Assembly: GCF_036417845.1 (NCBI RefSeq) | Contig: NC_089981.1 | Coordinates: forward strand, 8,325,501 to 8,389,500 | Reading direction: 5' to 3' | DNA from: Apteryx mantelli | Lineage: Eukaryota > Chordata > Aves > Apterygiformes > Apterygidae | DNA: 64,000 bases | Shown: positions 49,493 to 62,627 of the stretch, piece after piece | Layout of the letters: the number at the start of each line of letters is the position of its first letter | Position numbering within the stretch: the first letter of the stretch is position 1 | Made by a program: the position numbers and the translations under genes | The notes under the pieces: generated by a model | Seen by the model: only the letters and a program-made list of their open reading frames with translations | What the model was told of the DNA's origin: nothing | Database searches by the model: none

Positions 49493-51558
49493 GCTTATAT
49501 AAATACTTTTAAGCTTTCTTACTGGCTGTTTGTTGCTGTTGGTGTTCCATACCTATTGCGTATACATCCATGATCTGTTGACATCGAGGTGTTTGGCCTT
49601 CCTTTCACATGTGCATTGCCTGAAAGTCTCGTGCCTGGCATTTTTAGGAGACCAATGGTCGTCAGTGCCTTTGATCTACACACATCTGGATGTCTTCCAA
49701 GTAATCTCAGTGCCTCTCTCAAAAGAAAGCAACGGAAAACTCGACCATCTTTGCCCAAACGGTGACAGGCGGTTTTTCTGGCGTCGCCTGGGCTACTGCC
49801 TATGCCGTTGTCTATTAGGCAACGTTGCAAGGCAGCGCAGAGGTCATTCTTCTTCGGACCTGCTCGCGCCCCCAGGGGTTCTCAGAGAAGGAAAACAAAC
49901 CTGCAGCAAGCGTCGGGGAGGAAAACTCTTCCCCAGGCAGCGGCACTTTGCTGTGCTCGGGGCGCCCCGCGCCCGGGCACGTCTCAGCCCGCAGCGCTGC
50001 CTGCTGCCCGCCCCCCCCCCCCCCCGGCAGTTCTCTTCCGCCCGCTCGGCGGCAAGCGGCGCTCGCGCTCTCTCGGCCCCTCGCCTCGGCCCCGGCCCCC
50101 CTTCTCGGCCCGCCAGCGCCCCCGGCAGCCGCTCCGCCGCCGGGCACGGCTCTCCCGGCACAGCTCTCCGCCCGGGCGGCCGAGCCGAGCCGAGCTGAGC
50201 CGCGCCAGCCCCCGGCTCCCCCGGCGCCCACCCCCGCCCGCAGCGCCCGCCCGGCCCCCACCCGCCGCCACCCGCCGCGACCCCCAGCGCCGCCGGCAGC
50301 CGCGCTCCGCGCCGGGAGCCGCCCTCGCGGCGGGAAGCGCCCCCGAGCCCCGCCGAGGCTGCGAGCCTGCCCGGGGCTGCAGCGCCCACGGCGCCGGCTG
50401 CCCCCGCACCCTCACCCCCGCCGCGCCTGTCGCGCTCTCGGCTCCGCGCAGCGGCCCCGCGCCCCAACGCCTCGCCGCCCGGCGCCCGCGCTCTGCCCCG
50501 CCGCTGCCCCGGCCCGCCTCGCCCGGCCGCAGCCTGTGCTAGCGCGCCCCGCAGCCGCGGCGCTCCAGCCCAGGGCGCTGCTCTTCCCCAGCGCTCTCCT
50601 GCTCACCCCCGCCGAGGCCCAGCGCCTTCGCCACAGATGCGAGCAGCGTGTTCATTGCACTGCTTTAAAGGCTCGCGTCTGGCATTGTAACACAAGAAAT
50701 CGGCTTGGGGCAATGGTAACTCCCTTGCCAGGCTTGCTTGCCTGGATCGGCAGCGGTAATGGGCCTTCTTCCCAACGGAGAGCTGCCAGAGGCTGGTCAC
50801 AGCCTGCCCTTCTGAGCGCAGATCCAAAAGCTGCCCTGGCAGATGGCTGTTGGCAGACGTCCATCGCAGAGCAAGCGGCCATGGGAGCGTCGTCTTTCTT
50901 TTCCTGCTTCTGCCCGCTGCAAACAGAAATCAAGCAAACAGCAGGCAAGAAAATCAGGAGGAGAGAGCGCTCCTGCCCTTCCCCTTTGTGCAGGGCAGTG
51001 CTGTGCGATGCAGCAGGAAGAGCCGAGAGCAAACAGCTGAAGGCGCCACACACACTTTACCCCAGACTTTGGAGAAACTCCAAGGCAGCTAAGCGCTTAC
51101 GAAGGAAACAACCACCCGAGCTGTAAAACTGTGAGCATCCCTCAAGGGACACAGCCTTTGCTGATCTGGTTTTACATTTGATTCACTGTGTCTCCTCAGA
51201 GAGGGCTGCTGCCCAGGCGCTCCTGCTCCTCTGCATCTTCTACCCTTTCACTTGAAAAGCCCTCCCTCCTGCTCTCTCTCCTTGCTGCTAGCACTGGTGT
51301 CAAATGGTAGTGCTCCGAGTGGGGCTGCTGCTTGCCTAGGTGCTTGCCCAGCACTCCCTGGCAGGGCAGCGCTACCCAATGCAGTGCACTTGCCCCAGAC
51401 GACGGGAGCATCAGTGCAGCCCTCTGTGGCTTCAAGAGATTCAGAAACCTCTTAGCCTGGGATTTGCACCTGCATCTTAGGGAGGAGAGTGTGCTGGGAA
51501 CTGACAAGTATGGACTTGGTGGTGTGGCTGTGTGTTTCCTTCCCCTTCAGAACGAGCA
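49493..51558. other. Spacer between ATAD2-like gene and duplication copy B
   Basis: Contains the CpG island (49930-50640). Long frames here on both strands, up to 433 codons (49825-51126, +), are alanine-, proline- and arginine-rich, with several frames open at once, as expected of very GC-rich DNA. I do not call a gene. 50640-51558 has ordinary composition and no recognised feature. Confidence 0.5.
49930..50640. promoter_or_regulatory. CpG island, gene unknown
   Basis: About 700 bases of very high GC with dense CpG, many CCGCC/GGCGG-type (Sp1-like) motifs, a 15-base C run at 50011-50025 and a GCCGAGCCGAGC repeat near 50182. Such islands mark promoters in birds. No matching first exon is recognised on either strand. 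It lies 440 bases after the AATAAA of the ATAD2-like gene and about 920 bases before the breakpoint of duplication copy B. Confidence 0.75.
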
Positions 51559-52237
51559 GAAGAAGAGGATTGTGAGCATAATCAGGGTGAAGAGCCTGCC
51601 TGTTTGGAGGTGCTGGGAGCTGCACTTGACTTTGAGGAAGAGGGTGAGGCTGAATGCAGAAGAGGAAGCCCAGGACTGCAATGGTGATGAGGAGTATGTG
51701 GCAGTTGCTAGAGGGGCGAACAGTGCAAGAAACTTACCCCAGCATGTTCAGCAGCAGCGAGAGGCTCCAGAGCAGGCCGGAGATGATGCCGGACAAGTGC
51801 TTTGGGCGATGGCTTCGGCACCAGATGGGACAGAGGACAGACAGGCACCTCTCAATGCTGATGGCTGTCAGGAGATACAAGCCAGTCCCATACGTGAAAA
51901 GATCCAGGAAGAGGACTATCCCAAACTGCACTCCCACATTGAAGTGCATCAGGCACTGAACTGTTTTGATGGCAATGCAGAGCAGGTAGCCAAAGTCAGC
52001 GGCAGCCAGCTTCAGGATGTAGACAGTGAAGCGGTTCCTCCGGATGCGGAAGCCGAGGTACCACAGGACCATGCCATTTCTCACCATGCCAGAGGCAGAG
52101 CTGATGAGGCAGAAGCTCTCCATGAACTTGAGGAGAGCATATGACGGCCCTGCCTTTTGCACAGTCCCACTGTAATTAGCCCCTTCAGCCAGGCTGGTTG
52201 TATTTGGAAGGAAGGTTGATGTAGTTTTAGCACTCAT
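51559..52237 (-). pseudogene. MRGPR-like: MRGPR pseudogene, copy B, 3'-truncated
   Basis: Starts at ATG 52237. It is open for 167 codons through TM1-TM4 (sequons NTT and NYS, then ISIERCLSVLCPIW) to TAA at 51734-51736, the stop shared with copy A. It lacks copy A's other two stops. Downstream it has lost 17 bases (near 51654), shifting frame before TM5, and the duplication breakpoint removes the end of TM5 onward. The shared stop was therefore present before duplication, while the remaining damage arose separately in each copy. An upstream in-frame ATG exists at 52363, but 52237 fits the family length. Confidence 0.9.
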
Positions 52238-54411
52238 AATGAGGGCTTCACTGTGAAGTACTGATCTGTCACTGTCTCTGATTTCACACAGACCTGTAAG
52301 CAGAGAGCACAGAGGTGGTAGCTCGTGTGACTTTCTCTCATGATCATCTGGTGGTGTTTGCAATGTCTTTCCAGCTCTTTGTAGCCAGAGGTAGATTCAG
52401 GGAAGGATTGCTGTGTTTGGACTTGGAGCCCAGAGCTTCTATGTATCATTTAAAACACCGTATCTGAGGCCAAATTGTGTGTGGCACGTAGGAAAAGCTA
52501 GATTGCAATGTATGTGTCTCTTTTTGAACTTATTTCTTGAGGCTCCTTTTACAGCCAGTGGTGGGAACAAGTAGGTTAAAATAAAGCAATGTTAGCTCAG
52601 ATTGATCATACCCGAAAAGTTCCTCATTTCTTGTCTTAATAAAAAGGGAACCCAGGGATATTAGCTCAGATATAATTGTCTTTGCTTCATAGAGCTAGGA
52701 TTAGGTGAGATGAATATTGTCAAAAGTGTATGAAAGTTGTAGACAATCAACATACAAATTTAGGCAGCTTTAAATCAGACCGAGTTTTTCCTATCCATAC
52801 TCCCAGAAAACATCGTCGAGTAGTCATATAGCTGGTAGTTTCTTATGTTGATGACTGATTTCTATTTTAATGAAATGTAGTTTAATGTAATGGGTTTGGC
52901 CTCTGGAGCCTTATGTATAGATAATAATTCAGTCTGACAGAGTCAGGCCTTACTAATTTCTTTCTCAGAAGTTTTAAGAAGCATGTGTAGGAGAAAGTGT
53001 CTGACCCTCACATGACATTGGAATTATGGCTTAAATAACTGTTTCACACCGTTCTGTCAATTCACCCTGCTCCCTCCCCATGATACTGGGATTTGAATGA
53101 GAATCTTGCCCCCCAAAAAACCCCCAAAAGACAAAGGTCCAGAAATAAAATTCACTCCATTTTTGTGCAGTGAGGTCAAACTGTGTGACTCTTTCCTACT
53201 CGCCCTGCCAGCTGTTAATTTGGACATGACAAGATAGAGAAGTGCCATGAAAGACAGCAGGAGATAGTCAAAAAGAAGAGAGAAACAAGTCAAAACAAGG
53301 ACAGTGGTGAAGAGGTGAATCATGGGATAATCTAACCGACACGAATAGTTCCTTACCCCTTTGTCAAATGCCACAGCAAGTGGGGAGACAGACTACGTGA
53401 ATGGGTGAAATGTGACAAATTGAAACATTATTGTTTCATCTGAACAGCCCACCCTGTCTCCAGTGCTACATGGAAAGACTATGCAGGTAATCTCCTCGTC
53501 CAGCTGATGGCCGGGGCAGCGGGGATAGTTTTGCCGCATGAGTCTGCGGCAGGCATATACACCGGCAGTGCTTGGTTGAGAATCCAAGTGGAACCATTGC
53601 ACCTAACTTTATCCATTAAGAATACAAATGTCTCATTGCACTTAGCTTTTAAAGCTACCATTAGAATTAATGGAGGTTTAGGAGCACCTGCAAGGGTAAT
53701 ATTTTGGCCCTAAGATAGGTGTCTTAGGTGTGCACAGTCAGCTGCCTGTCTTTCTCTGCTGACTGCAGACACATCCCATGGTGCTAGCTTCACCTAGCGG
53801 CTTAACATCTGGATGGCTGAAGGCAGGTGAGGTGAATTGCACCCTTAATTTCATCACCACAGCTTGCAGGATGTGTCTTTTAGGGTTGACTGAACCCAGG
53901 GAACTTCTGGCACTGCGGCATACTCTTTTGTAGGGAGCTAGAAGATTCCATCCTCAGCCATTATGGGACCTCGAGTGTTTCTAACATCAAGCCTTTAGAG
54001 CCTGTTAGATCCAAGAAAGAATTTAAGTATGTACTTCTGAAACGGACTAAGGGAAATAAAAAGCATTGTCTCTTTCAGAAAGCAAGGAATGTCTGTTGTA
54101 GCACAGTTTGTTTCAGAACAGGCAGGTAAGTCCTGCATGTAACATCTGAGTCCAAACTCACCTTCTGTTTCTTTATCTTAGTAGAGTAGCTTACTGCTTG
54201 CCCAACAGCACTCACAAGGCTACCTGCTCCCTGAACATCTGTAGCAAGCCCAGTGAAAATATATGGCCTTATGACTGTGTTCACTTCCTCTCCATCTGGT
54301 TGTGGGGTCGCAGCAGATCTCCCACAGTGAAAAATTATCAGACCTTGATCCACAGTAGAAAGTACCTGAAGCAGTTGCTAATTCTGTGAACCAAGTCTGC
54401 TGTGAGGAGAA

Positions 54412-54537
54412 AGGAAGACCCGATGGTTAGTGGTTACCCACCCTTTGGAGAATCCAGTTGCAGCACACTCCTCTGCCACAACCTCTCTGTGTGACCTGAA
54501 GCAATTTGCCAACTGATTTAAAGAGGAGGCAACTATT
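54412..54537 (-). mobile_element. Probable MIR-type SINE remnant, copy B
   Basis: The duplicated counterpart of the MIR remnant at 8215-8340, essentially identical. It shows the same GGTCACACAG and GTGGCAGAGGAG blocks on the minus strand. Confidence 0.5.
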
Positions 54538-56079
54538 TGAGTGGCACCTACCTCTGCCTTTGCCCACTCCAACCTTCTGACCAGGTGCTCACATTAAGAA
54601 AGTGGTGGTTTTACCTCCCTGCTGCCATCATCTCCACAAGGCAATTCACCCCACCTGAAATGTGGGTCATCCTCTGGAGGTGCCTCTCTCTCCATTGGCC
54701 ATTTAGGGAACATCAGGTGATTACGTTTCTAGCTAAGGCATTTCAATCAGATTTCATAATGTTAAATAGCATCAGCCTGGGCCATTGATAGTGTACTGTC
54801 ACGTAGTGTCAAACTGGTTGTAATGGACGCCCTGTGGAGATATGCCGAATCATCAGAAACTTTGCATTCCATATAATGCAAGTGAAGTAACCATCCTATG
54901 ACTTCCATAGACCGTGCAAAAGCATGCTGAAAAAGTCACTCACAGTTCTCATACATCTATTATAAGACTTTGGTAAGACTGATCTCCTGCCTCCAAAGCA
55001 TATTCAAAACCTGAGTCTACTTCCTTAATGAAACTACTTAATGAAAGCCTGCATCAAATAGCAGCAGTCTAGCTGGTCTTTCTTTCCCTTGAGATTAAAC
55101 ATCCTTCCTGTGGTTGACATGCTGAGTATAGTTCTTGTGGCAGCTGTTAGTCTGAACAAATTTGACACCACAAAGACATCTCCTTGTCTGGACACAGAGT
55201 TATGCAGTTGTGTTTTCTCAGCTAATCTTAATTGATCATCTAAGACCAAAGCTGCTAATGTTTGATCTCTGAAGAATGCCACCTTCTATGACGGATGGGC
55301 AGTTAGGGCAATGCAATAGCATTTGTTCTTGGAAAAAGATCCCCAGAAAGAAGATCTCCTTATCTTGAAGATGATCGAGACAATTGTGTAGCTATAGCCA
55401 ATTTCCAACCAGCAGGAAAGGAAAATATTGGAGCTCCTTTCCCCCCGTTCTTTTTTCTTCTGCCTTCCCCTCACCATCTCTCCAAAATCATGGCAAAAAG
55501 CAAGAGGCAGAGGGCAATGGCAAAGACCGCTGCAGCCATCCAGGAGTTTCTCACCTTCTTGTGGGTTCCTTGGTATTTCAGGGACTATTTGCAGCAACTG
55601 CCTGGTGTGGATCTGCTGGTGAAAATTGTCACCTGAATTCTGTGACTGATGGTCCAGATAAAATCCTTGTGCTGTAAAATCAAATCCTGGTGCTGGGCTA
55701 TTTAGACACTGTTAAAAAAGCCATGGTCATTTCAATGTGACGTCTGGAGAAACAGCCAGTCACTCTCTTGGGGAAATATCTAGTTTGTTGCATGTGGTCA
55801 CTTAGATTCCAACCACTTCCCCCTTCCCTCCCAGCACAGAACCTGTCACTGTCATGGCTTAGGTAATGCTTTTTCACTACTTCTCCCTTCTTCAGACAGT
55901 CTCACGATATAAAGAACACAAGAACTGTCTGTCCAAAGTTATAGCTTGACTCTTGCACTGATGCTTTGCTTCCCAGATGCATCCATGAGCAGCTCTAGTT
56001 TCACAGACCTTGCAGAAGATGCTCTACTGCTGCTCAGGGTCACACAGATTGAGAAATGGTCAGTCCTCTTCCCTAATGC

Positions 56080-56690
56080 CTGCTGCTGATTTCACAACCT
56101 CCCTCAACACAGCTTCTCATTCCCCAAGGGTCCACTGTCACTGCAGAACCTCCCTTAGCACACTCACCACTACCGAGTGTCCTCTTCTGACTGTAAAACC
56201 TCTCCCAACACAAGTTGTCACCATACATTGTCCCCTACTACTTCACACTACCTGTTCTACTGTAGGGTCTCCTTGAACTTTCTAGCCAGCCTTATGACAC
56301 CTCAGCAGCCACAATTTTGCAACCTCTCCTAGTGTTACCCTTCAATACACGATGCCCACTTCTGATGTCACAAGGTCTTTCAACACAGCTTAACACCAAC
56401 AGTATTACCTGCCACTTCATACGATCTTTCAGCACAGTCCCTCACCACACCTCAGGCACTTCTGATTTCACAAACTCCACAAAGACAGCCCCTGGCCATG
56501 TAGCATCCATTTCAAGTTTCACAACTTCCCTCCACACCGTGCCTTGTCCCCATCCTGCCCATCATCAAATTCACAACACACATTCACCATGGCTCTATCA
56601 ACAAACCCCTTGCCAGTATTCACTATCCAGCTGCAAAACCTCGTTCATCTCACCATGCACAGTCCCTCCTTGTCCAAATCACAGCTCCCC
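56080..56690. repeat. Degenerate CA-rich tandem repeat, copy B
   Basis: Counterpart of 9890-10500 with the same loose TTCACAACCTCC/CAACACAG units and scattered substitutions. Unit number looks unchanged. Confidence 0.65.
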
Positions 56691-58923
56691 TGAGCATGAC
56701 CTGCTGCCATAGTGGTGTCCAGAGCCAGGTGCCAAGGGAAGTGGAATGAAAATGGAGAAAAGACCTTTCTCCTTTGCTGGCACTAAGCACACCCCTTATG
56801 GGGAATTATTTTGCAGCAGGAGGTAGCAGCAATTCTTCATTTGGACTTGTGCATTAAGTCACCTCTGGTAGTCCATTTGGCTAGGGAAACAAAAGGACAT
56901 GAATATGATGCTAGCCAAGTTGCTGCCATGTGTGCCACTGGGTACAGAAAGTGGCAGGCTGATTCATACTAGGTTAGCAGGCCAGATGCTGTTGGCCTGA
57001 TCTCTGGCTTCTGTCATCTGTTGCTCCTCTTCCTTTCCCAAAGACTGTAAGACTTTGTTTACCTTCCTACCCAATACTCTTGTTTCCTGTAGTGACTACT
57101 GTTAACCCTCATTAAGCTGCCCAAGACTCCAGGCGACAGTAAAAGGACATTTAAGTTAGGGGACTATTTTCACCAAGACATTTCTTTACCAGTATTTATT
57201 CTCATTAACTGTAGGATTTCTGTTTTCACTGTGGAGATCGCTGGCATTCTGTGCAGAGGAGATGGAGACATTAACTATGTTGCTCTCAGGCCATTCCACA
57301 TTTCCAGAAATTTCAGCAAAACAAAGCAAAGGACAGTAGCTGAGACAATGTCTTTCCTGACATCCATGAGGCATAAGCTACAAATACACAGTAGAGTTGA
57401 GAGAAACGATGAATTTGACTTGGGCCTTGGTTGAGATGATATGCTGCTATAAATCAGCATGTCTATTTGCTTCGTTTGTTTCATTTCATAGGTTCACCTT
57501 TGACTGCAGCTGCTCGGGTTAAGAAAGATGGGGCCCATTGTGACAGTGAGATTTGTCCGCCCTAAGTTATTTTGTTTAAAAGCTAGATGCCAATTTCAGA
57601 CCTAATCGCATCCTAAAATCAGTTCTGAGGTAGATCAGATGCATCTGCCTCCAGAGACATTCATTTTTTTCCGCAGAAGAGCCTAGAGTGACTAAGTCAG
57701 GGTTAAATTCACTGACTTCCATTGGCATTAAATAGGTGACGTCCTCCCTCAGTTTCCCAATTCGTAAATGAAGGATTTTTTTGACTGACTTGGTAATTCA
57801 CTGACCTCTGTTAAAACATGCAAAATCTTGCAAAGAGGCTTTATTCACTGGATTTCCAGTGATGAAATTTCTGGTGAGATAGGACTTGGAGGGTCATCAA
57901 GAGGTCACCCAGGACATCTTCTGTCCCTATAAAAACTTAATCGTAACCACTCCTGAGAGAAATGAGCCCAAGCTGTCCTTAAAAGACTCCTGTGATAGGA
58001 ATTCTTTACCATCCCTGGAGGATGGTGACTCTTCTTACAGCTTGAGGTTTCTTTCTTTTTTTCTTTAATGAGGATTTCTCTTTTACATGTTTTTTGGAAT
58101 ACACAGAAGTGAAAAAAGGAGAGAAAATATCTAGATTACAAATGGACTGTTTTAGCATTCACAATGCTAGAAAGCCAGAGCAGTGGACCTAATGGCCCTT
58201 TACACATGGGAAATCCACACAACTATCAGCTTGGAGTAAGGAAGAACTCCGAGAAGCATTAGCTGGATAGTTCCATGCATATGCTTGTCCAGTTGAATAC
58301 TCAGCTACTCCTTTGACTGTTATTTCTTATGGAGAAACCCTGAAATGCCTTTGTGATATCATTAGAAAAGCATTGACTGACAACTGTTTCTTTAAAATAT
58401 ATTTACTTAAACTTTTCAGTCAAGACAGAACTCATTCTCCTCCTTTGCCCCTTTCTTTCACGCCTTCCCTTCACTAAGCCTCCACCCTCCCTCCTCCAGC
58501 CCCAAGAGCCCTTCAGGTGGAAGATTTCCTGGGAGAGGGTTAAAGGTTGGTACTTAAACGGTTTTCTTCTCAGCCCTTTTTGCAGCTGCTGGGATATGAA
58601 AGCATCATTCAGCACACCCAGGTCACATCATCCACACAGCCTATTAAACCACTTCTCACACAGGCAGGAAACATCAAGATACACTTGTGACACATGAAAG
58701 CAAGTAATAAATTAGATGGGGTTGGATTATACACTAACAGCCACCTCCTAAGCAAGTTTTGGAAGATTTCCAGAAGCCATTCTATGTTCTTTAAAGGTGC
58801 TGTGCTCTAACACATTCATACCAGGGGAGACAGAAGTTGAGGAGATAAAGTTGTACAGCCCTTACACAAAATATTAGATCTCTAAACACAGGCGAGGTAA
58901 GTTTTGCAGCTTCTCTGGCTTCT

Positions 58924-58965
58924 CGCTTTGCTTTGTTTTGTTTTGCTTTGCTTTGCTTTGCTTTC
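58924..58965. repeat. (GCTTT)n pentamer tract, copy B
   Basis: Counterpart of 12721-12760, with two adjacent GTTTT units and a different order of variants. Confidence 0.9.
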
Positions 58966-61647
58966 CTCTTCCCTTTCCTTTCTTCTTGCACAAATGTGAA
59001 AATACAGAAGGGAACTTCCACTGAAGTTATCAACTGTCTCTAGTTATCTTTGGCTAGAATCATATACAGAGCTAGTTCTACAGCCGCAGATTCGATTGCT
59101 TCGATATTATTCTTTTGTTTCCCATAACCACCTGAGATTTTAGGGAAGAATGCATGCAGTAAGGAGATGGTGCAATTTCTCACCCTTTTTGAGATGTTAA
59201 GAGTACACATGAGATTCATTTTATTTTGCAGCTGATTGCATTATGTCATATAGCTCAGGTCTACCCCTGCAAAGGCACTTGAAGAGATAAGCCATAACTG
59301 GTGGCAATCCTCTACTGAATTAGTCATTCTAGTAATCCTCTTGGAGTCAACAGTAAGAAACGGGTACCGGCAGCACATGATTCATCACATCTACAAGTAG
59401 ACTGGTCAGGTGTAATATGCCTAGCTTAGGTACAGGTGCCTACATGACTTAAGGTGATGAGATGAGATCAGACAGATGAGAGAGTTTGTTAAATGCAGTT
59501 TGGTGGTGATGGAAAGGACCTTATCAAGCAAGATACATAGCCGAGCTGTCTGAATTGTGAATCGGTCCTTTTGTAGATGCACACCTTGTTTTTAGCTCAG
59601 GAATTTGCCATCTGCTGGTATTCAGGCATATAGTTTCCCCTGACCATTTCTCTCTTGGTCACTCCTTTCTGACTGCCTAAATATGGCCCTGCGATTGCTG
59701 TGGTCTGCTTCCAGTCATGCTCTGGCTTGGATGGAGCCCAGCTATTTCTTTTCGACTGGGTACTGCACAGCCATAAAGGTGTGCTCATTTCATCCCTGTC
59801 ATTTATTTTGTTGAGAAGTCTACGTCGTTGCTCAGTAGAAGGAAGAGGGGTAGAAAGGATCACGACTTGGTAAGACGAGGGAGAAACTGACCTCCCGTTG
59901 TTCTTACTGATCCTTTTCCTTGTAGAAATATCTGAAGGGGAACCATCCATGCAAAGTTTACCGTTCTGCTTGAAAAACTTTCATCTAGTTTAAGTACAAC
60001 TGTAAGCATAGGAAAAGTCCCTAACTTTGCCCACTTCCTCTCACAGCTTCACTTTGTGGGTTTGAAAGTAATCTTGGGTTTTCTCAGTTTCAGTGTTTCC
60101 TGTGGATGCTTGATCCCTTTGTGCCTGCATGAGAATTTCTGATTATGCTGCAGATGGAAGTAGTTGGTAGATAACTTGGCTTAACTGAATCATTCCACAG
60201 ATTTGCTCACAGATCACCAGTACAAATGAGAAGACCTGGTTGTGGTGTAATTCTGCAGGACTTAAAATGGTGCATTTTAACACCAGCTGACGGGGAATAT
60301 TTTGATCCTAGAAGGAAGCCCATACAGTGGATATTTTTATTAAAAGAGTGCCTGCTTTTGGCTGACCTTAAACTCTCTGTGAAGAGTTTCATCTGGTGGT
60401 TCCCAGACTTCTTTGCCAAAGGAACTCTGGTGGTCTGGGTGCAAAAGGCAAGCTAGAAACATTACATTCTTTTTAAACATGTGGGCTACTCATTTATTAG
60501 TGACACGTAATGCTCGATGGGTTGTAGCTGGAATACAGGGTGAACCAAAGAAGTCCCATGTTTATGCTGGAATGTGACCTTGTCTCGAATGAGAAACTGT
60601 ATGGATGTAGAAATGCCTAGGGACAAGGAGCTCAGCCATAACCTAAAACAGGTGGATGGCATTACAGAAAGCTCTGAGCTACTTTCTGGCACCAAAAGGG
60701 ATTATTCTCCAAAGGTCATTCTAACCTGGTGGTGCTAATTTACTTAAGCTCCTCATAGTGAATGGAGGAAAAAAAGGTTCTGCAAAGGACCCTAATTCAG
60801 TCATTCTGAATCAGCCTATAGAGAGACTTATACTGGCTGTTGAAGGAGTTTAGTTAGATTAGCTTCATTAAGCTAAGTTAACCCTTGAAAGGATCACACA
60901 GAGTGTATCAAAAATCACACTAGGTAAAATCAGTACAGTGCTGGGACAGAAGATCTCACAAGAGTCTTTCATTCTTCCTTCCTCTGATAGAACAATGCTG
61001 AGATTTAGAACAATGTCAAATACTACATTAAGTCATATGTGCAATTTTTTTCCCCTCCATGATAGATAACCTTCCCAGAACTCATTTTTCAGCCTGTGAC
61101 ATTTCATATTTACGTTTCAAAATGTATATACACAAGAGAGTTCTTTTCTCTGCCTGTGGTTACATTTCCCTTCTAAACAAGAATTCAAAGATCATGTGTA
61201 CTTATAAAGCAAATCATCATTCTGAGCAATATTTCCAGGTATTCTTAAAGACACCCATTTTACAAAGATTGCTGTGAGGGACTTTGTCTCCCCTGAGGGC
61301 AAACATGCTGCATTATCTGCCTTGTAGTGCCCAAGGTGAACACTCTGGCCTTGTCCTTAGTGCATGGAAGGCTATCGGCCATGGAGCCAGTCCTTCAAAA
61401 TCCTGGAGGACCAGGATTAAGGAACATATCACAGAGTGCACCTATCTCTGTGCCACCAAAGCCATGGCAGAAGCTTTGTACTGTGGAGAATTAAATAGCT
61501 GTGAAAAAATACATGACAGAAACTAAACACTTCATAAGCTTAATACTAATGCTATATCTTTCTTGGTTTGTATCCACTTCTGATATAGAACTCACTATTA
61601 ATAATGAAAAAATGCAGATGAATCATGTGTCTGTCTTTGTTTTCCCA

Positions 61648-61691
61648 GGTGTATAAGCCGTGTATTGCATATTGCCACCCAACTGACCAAC
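61648..61691 (+). promoter_or_regulatory. 5'UTR splice acceptor of OR gene, copy B
   Basis: A pyrimidine tract ending TTTGTTTTCCCAG at 61648, 43 bases before the ATG, as in copy A. It supports a 5'UTR intron. The promoter is not located. Confidence 0.6.
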
Positions 61692-62627
61692 ATGGAGAAT
61701 GTAAGCAGTGTGAAGGAATTCATTCTTCTGGGCCTTTCAAAGAACCAAGGGGTGCAGAAAATATGTTTTGTGGTGTTTTTGTTCTTCTATATTGTTATTG
61801 TGGCAGGAAATCTGCTCATCGTTGTCACTGTAATTAGCAGTCAACGTCTGAACTCCCCCATGTATTTCTTTCTCTGCCACCTGTCCATTGCAGATATTTG
61901 CTTCTCTTCTGTCACAGCTCCCAAAATGATTGCTGACTTCCTTGTTGAAAAGAAAACCATTTCCTTTGGGGGTTGCATGGCACAGCTATTTGGGTTACAT
62001 ATCTCCGGCGGTGCTGAGATCTTCATCCTCACAGCGATGGCCTATGATCGCTACTTTGCCATATGCAGACCCCTGCACTACACCACCCTCATGACCAGGC
62101 GTGTGTGTGGCTGGATGGTGATGGGTTCATGGGTGGGGGCCTTTGTGCACTCCCTGGTGCAGACCCTCATAACCGTTAGCCTCCCTTTTTGCGGTCCCAA
62201 CAAAATTGACCACTACTTCTGTGATGTCAATCCCCTACTACAACTGGCCTGTACCGACACCTATGTTGTGGGCGTCATTGTCGTTGCCAATAGTGGAATG
62301 ATTTGTTTGGTCTCTTTCTTCATCCTGGTCATGTCCTACATTGTCATTTTGTTATCCTTGAAAAGGCGAACGTCCGAAGGGAGGAACAAAGCCCTCTCCA
62401 CCTGTGGGTCCCACATTACTGTGGTGATTCTCTTCTTTGGGCCATGCACATTCACCTACATACACCCATCCAGCAATCTCTCGGAGGACAAGAGCGTAGC
62501 TGTCTTTTACACTGTCATCACACCCATGCTGAACCCACTCATCTACACGCTGAGAAATGAGGAGATGAAAAGTGCCATGAGAAAACTGTGGAATAGAAAA
62601 GTTTGGCGTGAAAAGGGTGAGGTGTAG
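61692..62627 (+). CDS. OR4-like: Olfactory receptor, family 4 type, intact (copy B)
   Basis: Intact 311-residue odorant receptor, the duplicate of 15469-16404. It starts at ATG 61692 (MENVS, sequon NVS at residue 3); the longer open frame starts at a TTG upstream of the coding exon. All receptor landmarks are kept: [41 protein letters not shown] and NPLIYTLRNEEM. Before TM7 it has the more usual SEDKSVAVFYT where copy A has SEEKRLAVFYT. One unusual change is G for V before the conserved TM3 cysteine (SFGGCMAQ against SFVGCTAQ). With no stop or frameshift, both copies could be functional and may differ in ligand response. Confidence 0.95.
   Translation: MENVSSVKEFILLGLSKNQGVQKICFVVFLFFYIVIVAGNLLIVVTVISSQRLNSPMYFFLCHLSIADICFSSVTAPKMIADFLVEKKTISFGGCMAQLFGLHISGGAEIFILTAMAYDRYFAICRPLHYTTLMTRRVCGWMVMGSWVGAFVHSLVQTLITVSLPFCGPNKIDHYFCDVNPLLQLACTDTYVVGVIVVANSGMICLVSFFILVMSYIVILLSLKRRTSEGRNKALSTCGSHITVVILFFGPCTFTYIHPSSNLSEDKSVAVFYTVITPMLNPLIYTLRNEEMKSAMRKLWNRKVWREKGEV

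Larger units (their letters stand above)
52238..61647. other. Non-genic part of duplication copy B
   Basis: Mirrors 6267-15424. It has a copy-B-specific block (52781-53040), the minus-strand exon-like pieces (about 53057-55540), a MIR remnant, the CA-rich tandem repeat (about 56080-56690), the pentamer tract (58924-58965) and a 117-codon minus-strand open frame (59597-59950) of unknown nature. No gene is called. Confidence 0.5.

Noticed and set aside
49825-51126. 433-codon plus-strand open frame over the CpG island
   Set aside because: Alanine/proline/arginine-rich low-complexity translation; several overlapping frames on both strands are equally open, as expected of very GC-rich DNA. No motif and no splice context.
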